Assembly (NCBI GenBank): GCA_964634885.1
Contig: CAZWLN010000002.1
Coordinates: forward strand, 62,001-126,000
DNA length: 64,000 nt
Direction: 5' to 3'
Origin: DAINRZ01 sp964634885
GTDB lineage: Bacteria > Bacteroidota > Ignavibacteria > Kapaibacteriales > UBA2268
Both the position numbers and the translations under genes were made by a program. How positions within the stretch are numbered: position 1 is the stretch's first letter; each line of letters starts with the position of its first letter. The notes under the pieces are model-generated. The model was not told the DNA's origin and made no database searches. It saw nothing but the letters and a program-made list of their open reading frames with translations. Below are positions 36,464 to 47,400 of the stretch, piece by piece.

Positions 36464-39400
36464 TTATTTTATCTTCAATATTTTATAAATATGTTCTTTG
36501 TTGTTAATAAGAATAAAATAGTAGTATGCGCCCTGGCTCAAAAGAGATGAATCCCAGTGGAGCTCTTGCCTGCCGGCGGGTTTTACTGTGCCCGGCTCCA
36601 GTGTGGCTACCCTTGTTCCTGCCGGGTCGATCAGGTATATCTCAACATAGGCATCCTTATCGAGTGTGTATTCGAGGACGGCTTCTTCTGCGAAGGGATT
36701 GGGCCGGGCTTTTATTAGCAGTCCTTTGCCCGGAGAATCTTCTTCAACGCCGATCCTGCCGCCGCTGACCGAGAACACCCATGTCACGGACCAGACACCC
36801 TCTCCGTCTTCGTTATGGGCGTTTACCCTCCAGTAATATGTCATACTTGTGTCCAGATCGCTGACAAGCATAAACGTATCGGCAATCCCGTCATAATCGC
36901 GGTAAATATCGGCGAAGGCTTCGTCGCGGGCGAACTGAAGATGATAGTGTGTAGCCCCTGTAACGCTTTTCCAGGAGAAATACATTGCAGGCGGGCAGTT
37001 CTTCAACTCGTCGTCAGGTGCAACCAATATTGTTTTTGCAAGGCATGTACCGAATGTCCATGTCTCAGACCAGAGACTCGTATCTGTCCCGACAGTAAAC
37101 CTGACATGCCAGTAATACTTAGTGTAGTTCTTCAACTGTGGTAAAGTAATTTTCTTATTTGTCAGTTTGTCTTTTTTATAGACGATTTTCGTAAACCCGC
37201 TGTCCGTTGCAACCTCAACAATGTACGTTACGGCAATTTTCGGTGCATCCCAGGTCAGTTCGGGTTGAAGGACGACGTTATATGATTTGTCCGTTGGACT
37301 GATAAGAACGGCAATGCCTGGGTCGGTAGTGAATTGCCATGTATCTGTCCACTCTGAATAATTATCTCCGTTCTTGTACCTGACCCTCCAGAAGTATTTT
37401 CCGTATTCCAGACCCGGAACGGTCTTCGTTGTTGCAGACAGTGTGGTTTCTTCAAATGCAAACGTTTTAAAACTGCTGTCTTTAGATACCTGCAGGTGGT
37501 AGCTTTCGGCGTTCGAGGGCCCGTTCCATTCGAAAGGCGTATCATTGGGGATGTTCTTCGAATGGTTCTGGGGATAGATGAGGGTAAGCTGGGACTGGCT
37601 GATTGTAAACCTACGTGCCTCAGACCAGTAGCCTTCGTTCGGCAGATCGAGAGCACGTACTTTCCAGTAATAAGTATTCCCGACTTCATAGGAACCATAG
37701 GAAAATGAAGTCTGGGTAGTATTCCCGTCATGGAGTACATTAGTAAAGTTCGGATCGGTAGCGAGCACCACATTGTATGATGAAGCGCCTGCGACAGTGT
37801 CCCAGAGGAGCGGAATGTCGGCGCTCTGGGTAATTGCTTTGTCTGAGGGCTTCAGCAGGTCAGGAGCACGCAGCCTGGTTGTAAACACCCAGGTATCCGA
37901 CCAGGCGCTGGCCGATTTGCCGAGGTATGACCTGACCCTCCAGTAATAATGTGTATTGGAAGACAAAGCGGGAGCTCCGGGCTTGGTGGTCTTCGTCAAA
38001 TTGCTTTTGTCCAGGATGATATTGCTGAAGCCCTCGTCTGTTGAGGCCTGTATCTGGTATGTTGTTGCGGAGGGGACACTCTTCCAGGAAAAAGCAATGG
38101 TCGTGTCGATGGAATAGCTGCTGTCGGGTGGGTACTCCAATTCGGGCGGGGCAGTAGCAGTGGTAAAAGAATAGACTTCCGACCAATTGCTGTGGGACTT
38201 GTATCGCTTGGAACGTACCCGCCAGTAATACTTTCTACCGTAATCCAGTTTCTTGTACAGTTGCCACTGAGGGCCTTCCATCACCGCGCTTTCCACCATC
38301 TGCGAGAAATCATTGCCAAGTGAGACTTCGATTTCATAGAGGTCCCTATTTTCAACATCACTCCACATAAATAAAGGTTTATTTTCGATGTTCTCTGCAT
38401 CGTCGGGAGGGGTTGTAAGTAGGGGAGCTTCCATGTCGCTGTTCTGGATTGCCCGGTAAAGCATGGTAGTGCTCATGAACAGGTCTCCGTCTTGATTGAT
38501 TGCTGCAGAACGGATCTTTCCCTTGACGATTCCTGTTTTGAGTATGGTGTAAGTTGTGGCGTCGTCATTTGAAAGCAGCATATACTGGATGGAATCGCTT
38601 ACAATGAACATGTCGCCGGCTTTATTGAAGAATATCTGGCTGATGCCCTCCCTTTCTTCGCCACCGATTTCTTTGTGAATAAATGAAACGCCCGCATCAT
38701 TTGAAATATAGATGCCGTTTCTCGTTCCGATATAAATTTTTCCGTTGTGTTCGGTAAAGCATAAAGCGTAGCTGATTGTTCTCATGGAATCGAATGTTAC
38801 ACCATGGTTAACCGAGCGGTAAAGAGTAAAAGTGTTCGTGTCGAAAGCTACAACATAAACATATCCGTTATGATCGACACCGAGGATAGAGTGAACATAG
38901 CCATCGAACTGAGTTTTATTGCACATTGTCCAACTTTGGCCGTCATTAGTTGAATACCTTACGGCAGAGTCGGCAATCAGGATGTTTGGCCCGGAAACGG
39001 CAACTGTGTAAATCATCCTATTCCAGCTAAGGTTCTTCCATGTAACACCGTTGTCGGTCGATCTGTAAGGCCCCCCGCCCGTAGCTGCGTACAGGCTGCC
39101 TCCATCCCTGTAATAACTAAATATCCGTGCTCCCTCCAGTCCCTTTAAAGCCCAGGTATTGCCTTTGTCTTCGGACATGTAGATGCCGCCATTTGCCGAA
39201 GAGGACAAAAGGTAATCGTCCCAGGCAAAAAGCGGCGACAGGCCTTTGTTTACGATATCTGTCTGGAAGCCCCTCTCACCGATATATGTCTTACCCAGGT
39301 CGGTCATTACCTGTACGCCGTAGTATGATTCGGAAAAGTAAATGAGCTTGTCTTTTGTAATGAGAAGGTCGTTAATGCCTACTTTATTCCTGACAGTGTA

Positions 39401-40282
39401 CCGCCAGGCAGATGAGTCGGGTATCCCGGCGTAAAATATATCGAAAAGCATGAATCCTTCGTAGTACTGTCCTACGGCGGGGTACTCGGCGTCAATCAGT
39501 GTAAGGCATTTACCGTAGAGTGGCATATTGGCCATGTTGTGGTAATATGCCTGCCATGCGGAACCATTCATGTAGGAAACATATACCCCGTCGCCGTAAG
39601 TAATTGCAAACACTTCTCCGAATCTGCTCCTTGCCATGTCGGTTACTACCTGGCTTTTCATCTGTAGGGCGAGACGGTACCAGCTTTTACCCCTGTTTGT
39701 GGATTTATATATGCCGCCGCCGTTAGTGCCTGCAACAACAGACGAATCGGCAGTAACAGCCATGCAGTTTATATCCCTGTGGTTCAGTCCTTCGGAAGCA
39801 TGCACCCATGTGGCGCAGCCGTCGTCAGTCCTGAAAACGCCGCTGCCGTATGTGCCTACATACAGTGTTGTCCCGTAAGCCAGTCCGACGGTTTTAATAT
39901 TGAGGTTCGTGAGGCCCTGGTTCATTGCCTTCCAGTTGTCGCCTTTGTTTGTGCTGACAAAGAGACCTCCGCCCATTGTCCCGGCGTACATATTACCCTT
40001 ACTGTCGATCTCGAGGCAGGTAACATGGCTGTTTGTAAGGCCGGTACTTATTTTGACCCAGGTTTTGCCTTTCGTTGTGGTCTTGTAAATGCCGTCGCCC
40101 CAGGCTGCTGCATATACAACATCGTTTGAGTCGGCTGCGAGGACAGTTGCTTCTACTGTTATGGGCGAAGGAGTAACCCTCCAATATGACTCGAATTTCT
40201 CTTGTGAATGAGATGTTGAAGCCATTAGACTGAATAAAAGAATTAAATACAGAGACAGTTTCATTTTATTGCCGGTTTTCAT
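36464..40282 (-). CDS. T9SS-exported propeller plus FnIII protein, array member 2
   Basis: 1,272 residues from the ATG at 40282 (GAAAGG six bases upstream); the frame is open 123 bases further but the extra part is not signal-like. The signal peptide is about residues 1-26. Residues about 30-615 are Asp-box propeller blades (WGDGIYKTTTKGKTWVKI, GTMGGGLFVSTNKGDNW). Six FnIII-like units occupy about 617-1180, and a T9SS sorting domain the last 85 residues (ARPNPFAEEAVLEYTL to HIYKILKIK). Its FnIII units 5-6 are nearly identical to those of the gene at 40463. It ends 41 bases before the next array gene with no terminator. It is likely to be a surface-exposed binding protein; the ligand is unknown. 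Confidence 0.85.
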   Translation of the reverse strand: MKTGNKMKLSLYLILLFSLMASTSHSQEKFESYWRVTPSPITVEATVLAADSNDVVYAAAWGDGIYKTTTKGKTWVKISTGLTNSHVTCLEIDSKGNMYAGTMGGGLFVSTNKGDNWKAMNQGLTNLNIKTVGLAYGTTLYVGTYGSGVFRTDDGCATWVHASEGLNHRDINCMAVTADSSVVAGTNGGGIYKSTNRGKSWYRLALQMKSQVVTDMARSRFGEVFAITYGDGVYVSYMNGSAWQAYYHNMANMPLYGKCLTLIDAEYPAVGQYYEGFMLFDIFYAGIPDSSAWRYTVRNKVGINDLLITKDKLIYFSESYYGVQVMTDLGKTYIGERGFQTDIVNKGLSPLFAWDDYLLSSSANGGIYMSEDKGNTWALKGLEGARIFSYYRDGGSLYAATGGGPYRSTDNGVTWKNLSWNRMIYTVAVSGPNILIADSAVRYSTNDGQSWTMCNKTQFDGYVHSILGVDHNGYVYVVAFDTNTFTLYRSVNHGVTFDSMRTISYALCFTEHNGKIYIGTRNGIYISNDAGVSFIHKEIGGEEREGISQIFFNKAGDMFIVSDSIQYMLLSNDDATTYTILKTGIVKGKIRSAAINQDGDLFMSTTMLYRAIQNSDMEAPLLTTPPDDAENIENKPLFMWSDVENRDLYEIEVSLGNDFSQMVESAVMEGPQWQLYKKLDYGRKYYWRVRSKRYKSHSNWSEVYSFTTATAPPELEYPPDSSYSIDTTIAFSWKSVPSATTYQIQASTDEGFSNIILDKSNLTKTTKPGAPALSSNTHYYWRVRSYLGKSASAWSDTWVFTTRLRAPDLLKPSDKAITQSADIPLLWDTVAGASSYNVVLATDPNFTNVLHDGNTTQTSFSYGSYEVGNTYYWKVRALDLPNEGYWSEARRFTISQSQLTLIYPQNHSKNIPNDTPFEWNGPSNAESYHLQVSKDSSFKTFAFEETTLSATTKTVPGLEYGKYFWRVRYKNGDNYSEWTDTWQFTTDPGIAVLISPTDKSYNVVLQPELTWDAPKIAVTYIVEVATDSGFTKIVYKKDKLTNKKITLPQLKNYTKYYWHVRFTVGTDTSLWSETWTFGTCLAKTILVAPDDELKNCPPAMYFSWKSVTGATHYHLQFARDEAFADIYRDYDGIADTFMLVSDLDTSMTYYWRVNAHNEDGEGVWSVTWVFSVSGGRIGVEEDSPGKGLLIKARPNPFAEEAVLEYTLDKDAYVEIYLIDPAGTRVATLEPGTVKPAGRQELHWDSSLLSQGAYYYFILINNKEHIYKILKIK

Positions 40283-40462
40283 TTGAAGCCTTTCAGTTAC
40301 TAATACAAATGTTCCACAAATACATAAACTACCAGTTGCCGAAAGCAACGGAACGAAAAGAAAAAAACTTGTCCCCGCAGAAAGAATACCGGAAATGTAC
40401 CACACTCGTTTCGGATAACAATTTATTTATTATCACGCCGGGAACACATTCCCATGTTGAAA

Positions 40463-43400
40463 TCAGTCAATCTTCAGAATCTTATAAATATGCTCCTTAT
40501 TATTAATAGCAATACAATAGTAATAGGCGCCTGCGGCAAGGTGCGAAGCGTCCCAGTTGAGCAGCCTCCTGCCGGGAGGCAGTACTGCCCCTTCCTGCAG
40601 TGTCGCCACCCTTGCTCCAGTCAGGTCTATAAGATATATTTCCACGTAGGAATCTTTTTCGAGAGTGTATTCGAGTGTTGCTTCTTCTCCAAAGGGATTG
40701 GGCCGGGCTTTTATTTGCAATCCTTTACCCGGCGAATCTTCTTCCACGTCGATCCTGCTGCCGCTGACCGAGAACACCCATGTCACGGACCAGACTCCTT
40801 CTCCGTCATTGTTATGGGCGTTTACCCTCCAGTAATATGTTACATTTGTGTCCAGATCGCTGACAAGCATAAATGTATCGGCAATCCCGTCATAATCGCG
40901 GTATATATCGGCGAAGGCTTCGTCACGGGCGAACTGAAGATGATAGTGTGTTGCACCGGTTACGCTTTTCCATATGAAATACATTGCAGGCGGGCAGTTC
41001 TTCAACTCGTCGTCAGGTGTAACCAATATCGTTTTTGCAAGGCATGTACCGAATGTCCATGTTTCAGACCAGAAACTCGTATCTGCCCCGACAGTAAATC
41101 TGACATGCCAGTAATACTTTGTGTAGTTCTTCAATTGTGGTACAGTAATTTTCTTGTCTGTCAGTTTGTCTTTTTTATAGACAATATTCGTAAACCCGCT
41201 GTCCGTAGCGACTTCAAGGATATAAGCAGCAGCAATTTTCGGGGCATCCCAGGTCAGTTCGGGTTGAAGGACGACGTTACATGATTTGTCGGTGGGACTA
41301 ATAAGAACGGCAGTACCCGGGTCGGTTGAGAATTGCCATGTATCGGTCCACTCTGAATAACTGCCTCCGAGGCTGTACCTGACCCTCCAGTAGTGTTTTC
41401 CGTAATCCAGCCCGGGAACGGTCTTCGTTGTTGCAGTCAGTGTGGTTTCTTCAAATACTATTGATTGAAAAATGCTGTCTTTCGATACCTGCAAGTGGTA
41501 GCTTTGGGCGTTTTCTGGCCCGTTCCATTCGAAAGGCGTATCATTGGGAATGTTCTTCGAATGGTTCTGGGGATAGATGAGGGTAAGCTGGGACTGGCTG
41601 ATTGTGAACCTCCTTGATTCCGACCAGTAGCCTTCGTTCGGCAGATCGAGAGCACGTACTTTCCAGTAATATGTTTTCCCGACTTCATACAACCCATAGA
41701 CGAAAGTTGAATCGGTAGTTGAAAGGCTGTCGTAAAGGATATTTTTGAAATCAGGGTCGCTTGCAAGTACAATGTTATATGTCTTTGCTCCGGGAACAGT
41801 GTCCCATTTCACTGTAACATCGGTGCTCTGGGTAATTGCTTTGTCCGCAGGTTTCTGGGGGATCGGAGCCGCCAGTTTCGTAGTAAATACCCAGGTCCCG
41901 GACCAGTTGCTGTTTGATGTACTCGAGAGAGCCCTTACGCGCCAGAAATATTTTGTGTTTAAGGTAAGCTTGGATGCTTTTTGGGTAATGGCAGTAAGTT
42001 TATTCTTATCGAGCACGATGTTGTCGAATCCCTCATCTGTAGCTACTTGTAACTGGTAGCTGGAAGCAGACTCGACCTTTTTCCATGCAAAAGTAACATT
42101 AGTGTCGATGGAATAGCTGCTGTCGGGAGGAAACTCCAGCAGGGGAGGAGCCGTTGCCGTTGTGAAATAGCGTACTTCCGACCAGTCGCTGTGTGATCTG
42201 TTACGTTTTGAACGGACACGCCAAAAATGTCTTGTTCCGTACCCCAGAGTATTTTGGACCTTCCATTCGGTAGAAGATGTCACAGCCGATTCGATGATTT
42301 CTGAAAAATCATTACCGAGAGAGAGTTGTACTTCATAGAGGTCGGTATTCTCAACTTCATTCCATACTAAGACAGGATTAACATCTAAATTGGAGGCATT
42401 GTCCACCGGTGCGGAAAGTACCGGTACCTTGAGGTCTCTGTTGTGTATTGCCCGGTAGAGCATGGAACTACTAAGGAACAAGTCTCCCTCTTTGTTGATG
42501 GTGAAGGTTTTTACCTGTGATTTGATGACGCCGGTCCTTAACGTATCCCAGGTTTTCCCTAAGTCAGCAGAGTGTAATAAATAGTGTTGTGTCTCGCTGA
42601 CAACAAACATCTCCCCGGACTCATTGAATACTATATTGCTGATCTCCATGGAATCTCTTCCGCAAACCCTGATCAGATCCCAGGAATCGCCTTTGTCGTC
42701 GGAAACCCTGATTCCATGATATGTCCCGATATAGATTTTGCTATTGTAATTTGCATAGCAATTAGCAATATCAACCGAATCGGGAATTAGCTCAGTAAAA
42801 GTAACACCATTGTCGGTAGAACGTTTCAGGGATGAATAGCAATTGGTATAAATAGTGCCGCTATTGTCAATAGCGAGGAAAGGAGACGTATAACAATGCG
42901 GTGTATCACTATTAGGGGTTGTCCAGGTCAGACCAAGGTCGGTTGAACGCCTGATGAAAGTCTGCATACATATTGTAAAGATGTTAGTGCCGTATGTTGC
43001 AACTAAATTAGCAGTGTTTTTGGTTAATTCATCCCATGAATTCCCGAGGTCATTCGATTTGTAAAGGCCTTTTCCTGTTGCAGCATATATCGCGCCCTGA
43101 TCATCGGAACAGTATTGATATACTGAATTGCTTTCATTACCCTTACAGGTCCATGTAACGCCTTTGTCCGAAGAATGATAAATACCTTTATGATTAGAGG
43201 CAGAGGTCAATAATGCATTTTCATACGCAAACAAAGGGTATAGGCCGTTGGGGCCGAAATCGGTATAGAACCCTCTCTTCTCAGTGAAAGTTTTACCTTT
43301 ATCCGTACTGAGGTAGATGCCGTTATATGGTTCGGCAATGAATATCTGTTTGTCTTTTGTAATAACGATGTCATTAATACCCATCATCCATTCGGAAGTA

Positions 43401-44284
43401 AGCCGCCAGGCTGAAGAATCGGGAATTCCGGCATATAAGTAGTCGAACCTGACTAAACCGTCGTGATACATTCCCACAAAGAAATTCTCTTCATCATAGT
43501 AACCGATACACTTGCTGTAAAGCGGCATATAATTATCATAGTGGAAGAAAGGAACCCAGAAACTGCCGTTCAAATAGGACACATATATACCGTCTCCATA
43601 GGTAGTTGCATATATCGCCCCGGATTCTGCCATGGCCATATCAGTAACAGTCAGGCTTTTCATATGGGCGGCAACCTGGTACCATGACGCCCCGCCGTTG
43701 GTAGATTTGAAAATTCCGCCGCCGTTGGTACCTGCAATTACTGAAGTGTCGGCTCCGACAACAAAACAGTTGATGTCCCGGAAATAGATCCCGTTTGAAG
43801 CCAGTTTCCATGTCTCTCCGCCGTCATTGGTTTTAAAGACGCCGTGGCCGTATGTGCCTATGTAAACAATTGATCCTTCGCCGATGCCTACAGCTTTAAC
43901 ATTAAGATTGGTCAGGCCTTCATTCTTTTCAGTCCAACTGCTCCCGTTGTTTGTACTGATGAACAGTCCGCCACCCATCGTTCCGGCGTACATTTTGCCG
44001 TTCCTGTCAATTTCAAGGCAGTTGACACAGGTATTGGTCAGGCCTGTACTTATCTTTACCCAGCTCAATCCTTTTGTTGTCGATCTGTAGATGCCGTCAC
44101 CCCATACACAGGCGTAAATATTATTGTTTGAGTCTGCGGCTAATACGTGGACATTCATGTTGCCTGGCGACTGATTGATCCGCCAGAATGGTTCGGTTTC
44201 AACCTGTCCATGCAGGACGAAGACTGAAAGAAAGATCTGTGTTGTAAATAATAAAGCTAATCTGACTAATTTTGAAATTGACAT
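40463..44284 (-). CDS. T9SS-exported propeller plus FnIII protein, array member 3
   Basis: 1,273 residues from the ATG at 44284, with AAGGA seven bases upstream. The signal peptide is about residues 1-27 (ending FVLHGQ). The layout is as in the neighbouring array genes: Asp-box propeller to about residue 620, six FnIII-like units to about 1187, T9SS sorting domain to the end (ARPNPFGEEATLEYTLEKD to KEHIYKILKID). Odd point: different parts resemble different neighbours. FnIII 2-3 are closest to the gene at 48444, FnIII 5-6 to the gene at 36464, and the sorting domain to the gene at 44471. This implies recombination within the array. The ligand is unknown. Confidence 0.85.
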   Translation of the reverse strand: MSISKLVRLALLFTTQIFLSVFVLHGQVETEPFWRINQSPGNMNVHVLAADSNNNIYACVWGDGIYRSTTKGLSWVKISTGLTNTCVNCLEIDRNGKMYAGTMGGGLFISTNNGSSWTEKNEGLTNLNVKAVGIGEGSIVYIGTYGHGVFKTNDGGETWKLASNGIYFRDINCFVVGADTSVIAGTNGGGIFKSTNGGASWYQVAAHMKSLTVTDMAMAESGAIYATTYGDGIYVSYLNGSFWVPFFHYDNYMPLYSKCIGYYDEENFFVGMYHDGLVRFDYLYAGIPDSSAWRLTSEWMMGINDIVITKDKQIFIAEPYNGIYLSTDKGKTFTEKRGFYTDFGPNGLYPLFAYENALLTSASNHKGIYHSSDKGVTWTCKGNESNSVYQYCSDDQGAIYAATGKGLYKSNDLGNSWDELTKNTANLVATYGTNIFTICMQTFIRRSTDLGLTWTTPNSDTPHCYTSPFLAIDNSGTIYTNCYSSLKRSTDNGVTFTELIPDSVDIANCYANYNSKIYIGTYHGIRVSDDKGDSWDLIRVCGRDSMEISNIVFNESGEMFVVSETQHYLLHSADLGKTWDTLRTGVIKSQVKTFTINKEGDLFLSSSMLYRAIHNRDLKVPVLSAPVDNASNLDVNPVLVWNEVENTDLYEVQLSLGNDFSEIIESAVTSSTEWKVQNTLGYGTRHFWRVRSKRNRSHSDWSEVRYFTTATAPPLLEFPPDSSYSIDTNVTFAWKKVESASSYQLQVATDEGFDNIVLDKNKLTAITQKASKLTLNTKYFWRVRALSSTSNSNWSGTWVFTTKLAAPIPQKPADKAITQSTDVTVKWDTVPGAKTYNIVLASDPDFKNILYDSLSTTDSTFVYGLYEVGKTYYWKVRALDLPNEGYWSESRRFTISQSQLTLIYPQNHSKNIPNDTPFEWNGPENAQSYHLQVSKDSIFQSIVFEETTLTATTKTVPGLDYGKHYWRVRYSLGGSYSEWTDTWQFSTDPGTAVLISPTDKSCNVVLQPELTWDAPKIAAAYILEVATDSGFTNIVYKKDKLTDKKITVPQLKNYTKYYWHVRFTVGADTSFWSETWTFGTCLAKTILVTPDDELKNCPPAMYFIWKSVTGATHYHLQFARDEAFADIYRDYDGIADTFMLVSDLDTNVTYYWRVNAHNNDGEGVWSVTWVFSVSGSRIDVEEDSPGKGLQIKARPNPFGEEATLEYTLEKDSYVEIYLIDLTGARVATLQEGAVLPPGRRLLNWDASHLAAGAYYYCIAINNKEHIYKILKID

Positions 44285-44470
44285 AATATTATCCTTATCA
44301 AGATCTTCATTGTATTTTAAAATATTACATCTTAAGAAATACACATTAGATTAATATTTGATTCAAATAATCAAAAAATGCACCAGTTTGCTTTCAATTC
44401 TATTCCTAATTATTAAATAATATCAGAATAGTTTTGTTTCACGCATTGTTTGAGTATTGCAGGAACAATT

Positions 44471-47400
44471 CTATTCAATCTTCAGAATCTTATAAATATG
44501 CTCCTTATTGTTAATGCTAATACAATAGTAATAGGTGCCGCCGGGCAGATGCGAAGCGTCCCAGCTGAGCTGCCTCCTGCCGGGAGGCAGTACTGCACCT
44601 TCCTGCAGTGTCGCTACCCTGGCTCCCGTCAGGTCTGTAAGATATATTTCCACGTAGGAATCTTTTTCGAGAGTGTATTCGAGTGTTGCTTCTTCTCCAA
44701 AGGGATTGGGCCAGGCGTGGGGTTTGACCACCTCGTAGAAATCATCGTCGTCAACGCCGGTTTTCTTCGAAGCGGTAATAAATTTCCAGACGACTGACCA
44801 GGCTCCTTCACCGCCGCTGTACAGGGCTTTCACCCTCCAGTAGAAGGTTGTACCGGTGTCGAGGTCGCTGACAAGTTTAAATGTATCTGCAATGTTGTTG
44901 TAGTCGTTGAAGATGTCTCCGAATTCGTTGTCCCGCGCAACTTGCAGATGATAGAGCGTTGCGCCGTTAACGCTTTTCCAACTGAAAAGCCTTGTCGTTT
45001 CACAGTTTTTCATCTCATTGTCAGGCGCTACCAGGAACGTTCTTGACAGAACGGTAGTAAACGCTCTCGTTTCGGACCAGGCGCTTGTGTCTTTGCCGAC
45101 GGTAAAACGCAGGTGCCAGTAATACTTTGTGTAGTTCAGAAGCGAGGGAACTGATATTTTCTTTTCGGTCAGCTTTGACCTGGAGAATTTGATGTTTTTA
45201 AAATCGGGGTCCGTTGCCACTTCAATAATGAATGATTCGGCAATTTTAGGTGCATCCCAGGTAAGTTCGGGGGGAAGGGCAATATTTTCCGAATCGGCAG
45301 CAGGTGTCAGCAACAATGTAAGACCCGGATCGGTAGTGAATTTCCAGGCATCGGTCCATTCGGAGTAGCTGCCTCCGAGGTTGAACCTTACTCTCCAGTA
45401 ATAGACACCATAGGACAAGCCGGGAACAAGTTTTGTTGTCCCTGTGATTGCATTGTCTTCTGTGATGACGGAGTTGAAACTGCTGTCGGTTGCAACCTGC
45501 AGGTGGTAGCTTTCTGCGTTGGCTGGGCCGTTCCATTCGAATGGGACATCGTTGGGGATGGATTTTGAATTATTCTGTGGATAGATGAGGGTCAGGCTGG
45601 ACAGGCTGACGGTAAATCTCCTCGCTACCGACCAGTAACCTTCGTTTCCACCGTCCAGTGCACGTACTTTCCAGTAATATGTCTTACCCACTTCGTACTG
45701 GCCGGAGGCAAATGAGGTTTTTGTGGTTGAAAGGCTGTCGTAGAGGATGGTTTTGAAATCCTGGTCGCCGGCAAGCACGACATTATACGACTTTGCCCCG
45801 GGAACAGTGTCCCATGTCAGGGATAGGTCTTTACTCTGGGTAATTGCTTTGTCCGTTGGTTTAATCAGTAGTGGCGGGGCCAGTTTGGTAGTGAACACCC
45901 AGGTGTCTGACCAGGCGCTGGACTGAGTACCCGTGAAAGCCCTCACGCGCCAGTAATAGGGAGTGTTAACAGTCAATTTGGATGCTGTAGTCTGGCTGGT
46001 ATTAGCTAACTTGTCCTTATCCAGAACAATGTTGCTGAAACCTTCGTCGGTAGAGGCCTGTACCTGGTAGGACGAGGCGGATTTGACGCTGTTCCAGGTC
46101 AGTGTTACTGCTGTGTCGATTGAACAACTGCTGTCGGCCGGGCTAAGTAATACGGGCGGGGCCGTAGCGGTTGTGAAATAACGGGCTTCAGACCAGGCGC
46201 TGTGGGACTTGTTGCGTTTTGACCGTACACGCCAGAAATACTTTGTTCCGTATTCGAGCTTAGTAAATGTTTTCCAACGGGTATCGACTGTTACAGCCGT
46301 TTCAACGTTCTGCACGAAATCATTGCCTGGTGATAGTTGCAGTTCATAGAGATCGGTATTTTGTACCTCGTTCCAGAGGAAAAGCGGACGAGCCTCTGTG
46401 TTGCCTGCTCCGTCAGGTGGAGACGACAGTGCCGGGACTTCAAGATCGCTGCTGTCTATTGCCCTGTATATCATTGAAGTGCTGAAGAACATGTCTCCGT
46501 CGTTGTTGAAGGTAACATCCTTGATGCTGCCCCTTACAGAACCCGCTGCCAAAGTGTCGCAGGTTAGCCCTTCGTCGGTTGAGTGAAGCAAATACTTACA
46601 TTTAATACTCGACAGGAACATATCTCCTGATTTATTGAAAAGGATCCTGTCAATTCCCGAATAATTTATGCCGTTTACTTTTTGGGTATTCCATGTATTT
46701 CCTTTGTCGGTAGAGATCATTAAACCGCCGAGGGTACCGGCATAGACTTTGTTGCTATGGAGAGCAACGGAAAAGACGTTGTCGGTTTCCATCGGTATTA
46801 TCTTTGTAAAGGTCAGGCCCTGATTGGTTGAACGGAAAAGGGCCTCGCTGAATGCATCATTGAGACTCGCAAAAATGTTTCCGAACTCGTCGATGACGAA
46901 AATTTTTATTCTGGTATTTTCCCTGTGGGGTTCACCACAAACGGACCACGAATTACCGCCGTTTGTCGAACGCCTGACGGCGGAATCACAGATGAAGAGG
47001 TCGGATCCGTAAGAGCCGACTGAATAGACAGGTGTGGTCCAGTTTATGTTTGTCCATGTGTCTCCCAGGTCGGTAGATTTGAAGGCGCCGCTTTCGGTAG
47101 CAGCGTAGAGGATACCGGAGTTGTCGGCGTAATAGGCATAGACCTCAACGTTGTCTAAAGCTTTCAGGGACCAGGTCAGGCCTTTGTCCGGGGACTTATA
47201 TATCCCTTTGTTTGCGGAAGATGACAGTAAGATGTCATTGTAAGCAAATAGTGGGTATTGTCCGGGATCATCGGGGAACATGTAGAACCCTCTGCGTTCA
47301 TCGAAATTCTTACCCCTGTCGGTACTGATATGAATGCCGCCAAAGGGTTCGGCAATAAATATGTCGTTGTCTTTTGTAATCAGTACATCATTAACGCCGG

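Noticed and set aside
40440..40453. GGGAA-CACA-TTCCC hairpin overlapping the region before an array gene as a terminator
   Set aside because: Short stem and no T-run on the minus strand.
40454..41284. 276-codon plus-strand frame opposite the end of an array gene, with similar frames opposite the other array genes
   Set aside because: The apparent conservation follows from the near-identical sense sequences of the paralogues; the protein is unlike any family.
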